Of a stretch of 64,000 nucleotides of DNA, positions 63,313 through 64,000 are shown one piece after another. Position 1 is the stretch's first letter, and each line of letters opens with the position of its first letter. Position numbers and translations under genes: made by a program. Source of the DNA: CAWBRT01 sp963814745 (GTDB lineage: Bacteria > Acidobacteriota > Terriglobia > Terriglobales > Acidobacteriaceae). The stretch lies in assembly GCA_963814745.1 (NCBI GenBank), contig CAWFEA010000001.1, positions 186,001 to 250,000 of the forward strand, written 5' to 3'. The notes beneath the pieces were generated by a model that had not been told where the DNA came from, made no database searches, and was given only the letters and a program-made list of their open reading frames with translations.

Positions 63313-63504
63313 AGGCTGCCGAATAAGTGTTTTGAGCGTGTCACCCTGAGCGAGCGGCGGTGGTTGCCGCGAGTCGAAGGGCCCCTATCCAATTGTAAGT
63401 CCTTGTGCTGGTAGAGATGCTTCGACTTCGCGCACCGAAAAAAGGCGCGCTCCGCTCAGCATGACAGTTCATGTGAGGAGGTTGATCTACTTTTTCAGCA
63501 GCCT
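63313..63504. repeat. 192-base palindromic element, family A copy 4
   Basis: Starts AGGCTGCCGAATAAGTG and ends CTACTTTTTCAGCAGCCT, inverted-repeat ends like those at 48473. Inner arms: TGTCACCCTGAGCGAGCG and CGCTCAGCATGACAG, and GATGCTTCGACTTCG. It lies between the dehydratase and the S74-type gene on converging strands. Confidence 0.75.
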
Positions 63505-63505
63505 G

Positions 63506-64000
63506 CTATCGGACTTTGCCGGGAGTGGCGCCGGCTTTTCCGGTCTCGTTATCCTGTTTCTGCTCCAGTTTCGCCAAACGGGATTCGATGGCGCGCACCA
63601 ACTCGGTCTGGGCGCTCAGCTTCGCTTGCAGCGCGTCATTCTCCGCCTTCAGTTCGCGGACGGCTCCCAGCAGCAGGTACGGCAGTTCGCTGTAGTTCAC
63701 GGTCTTGAAGCCGTGGCCGTCGATGCCCACCATCTCCGGGAATACTTTCTCCACCTCTTGGGCGAGCAAGCCGGAGTTGAGCGCTTCGCCAAAGTGATAT
63801 TCGGGAAACTGCGCGACGCGCCAGCGATAATGCACCGGTTGCAGTTGCACCAGCTTGCCCAGCACCGGCGCAAACGGCACGATGTCGGTCTTCAGCCGCA
63901 TGTCGGACGAACAGGTACCGATCAGCTGCGTGCCGCCCGTGGTCTTCAGGCAGCCGTACATGCCGATATTGCCGTTGCCGTCCACGAAAAATTTCTCGGT
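63506..64000 (-). CDS. C-terminal part of a surface/tail-like protein with an S74 intramolecular chaperone domain (5' end beyond window)
   Basis: At least 164 residues to the right edge, still open. It shows the S74 chaperone signature SSDMRLKTDIVPFAPVLGKL (the auto-cleavage serine precedes DxRLK), QPVHYRWR, LNSGLLAQEVEKVFPEMVGI and the conserved VNYSELPYLLLGAVRELKAE, followed by a coiled coil. Such domains help fold beta-helical or trimeric fibres and are cut off after assembly. In bacteria they occur on large secreted proteins as well as phage tail spikes. The neighbours are not phage genes, so a chromosomal surface protein is favoured. Confidence 0.8.
   Translation of the reverse strand, partial: TEKFFVDGNGNIGMYGCLKTTGGTQLIGTCSSDMRLKTDIVPFAPVLGKLVQLQPVHYRWRVAQFPEYHFGEALNSGLLAQEVEKVFPEMVGIDGHGFKTVNYSELPYLLLGAVRELKAENDALQAKLSAQTELVRAIESRLAKLEQKQDNETGKAGATPGKVR

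Overview
The window looks like a chromosomal contig of a GC-rich soil or sediment bacterium, most likely Acidobacteriota. This is inferred from gene content (UPF0182 and DUF2203 proteins, Ig-like lipoproteins, a split UxaA-type dehydratase, dispersed hairpin repeats) and was not tested by a search. Bases 1-7207 hold housekeeping and envelope genes: pyrR (cut by the left edge), a free-standing 20-residue lysine-rich peptide unit, a MerR regulator, fabD, nadA, a DUF2203 protein, an Ig-like lipoprotein and an SH3 lipoprotein.

Bases 7208-17815 form one minus-strand operon of about 11 genes. In transcription order it encodes a sugar-type ABC importer (binding protein, ATPase, two permeases), a metallo-beta-lactamase-fold lactonase-like protein, a Tm-1-like ATP-binding protein (UPF0261), a RuBisCO-like protein, a possible 36-residue ORF, a triosephosphate-isomerase-family protein, a class II aldolase and a GpsA-type dehydrogenase. 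It reads as a complete uptake and breakdown route for a carboxylated sugar or lactone. It resembles known apionate-type pathways that use RuBisCO-like decarboxylases, but has an unusual enzyme set. A secreted glycoside-hydrolase-like lipoprotein is divergent from it. The RuBisCO-like, Tm-1-like and lactonase genes are interrupted by many single-base shifts. Nearly all those I resolved are +1 insertions that restore conserved motifs when one base is ignored, so I read them as sequence errors, not gene decay.

Bases 20009-25463 carry a basic DNA-binding-like protein with a palindrome at its promoter, a UPF0182 membrane protein (one frameshift) and alr. Bases about 25600-48461 are a compact prophage: small genes, endolysin, holin, tail hub, tail and connector genes, capsid, scaffold, protease, portal, DUF3037, HipA-like kinase, terminase, a giant fibre, a tyrosine-phosphatase-like protein, a sigma-like regulator and a divergent XRE/S24-type repressor. 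No integrase, replication gene or tape measure protein was found.

Bases 48462-64000 return to the chromosome: two class V aminotransferases, serA and a DUF1015 gene (serine metabolism), a 3-hydroxybutyrate/acetoacetate module (MHS transporter, dehydrogenase, CoA-transferase A/B, divergent thiolase), a two-subunit UxaA-type dehydratase, and the end of an S74-chaperone surface protein. Several palindromic repeat elements and a MITE-like element with perfect 21-bp ends lie between these genes.
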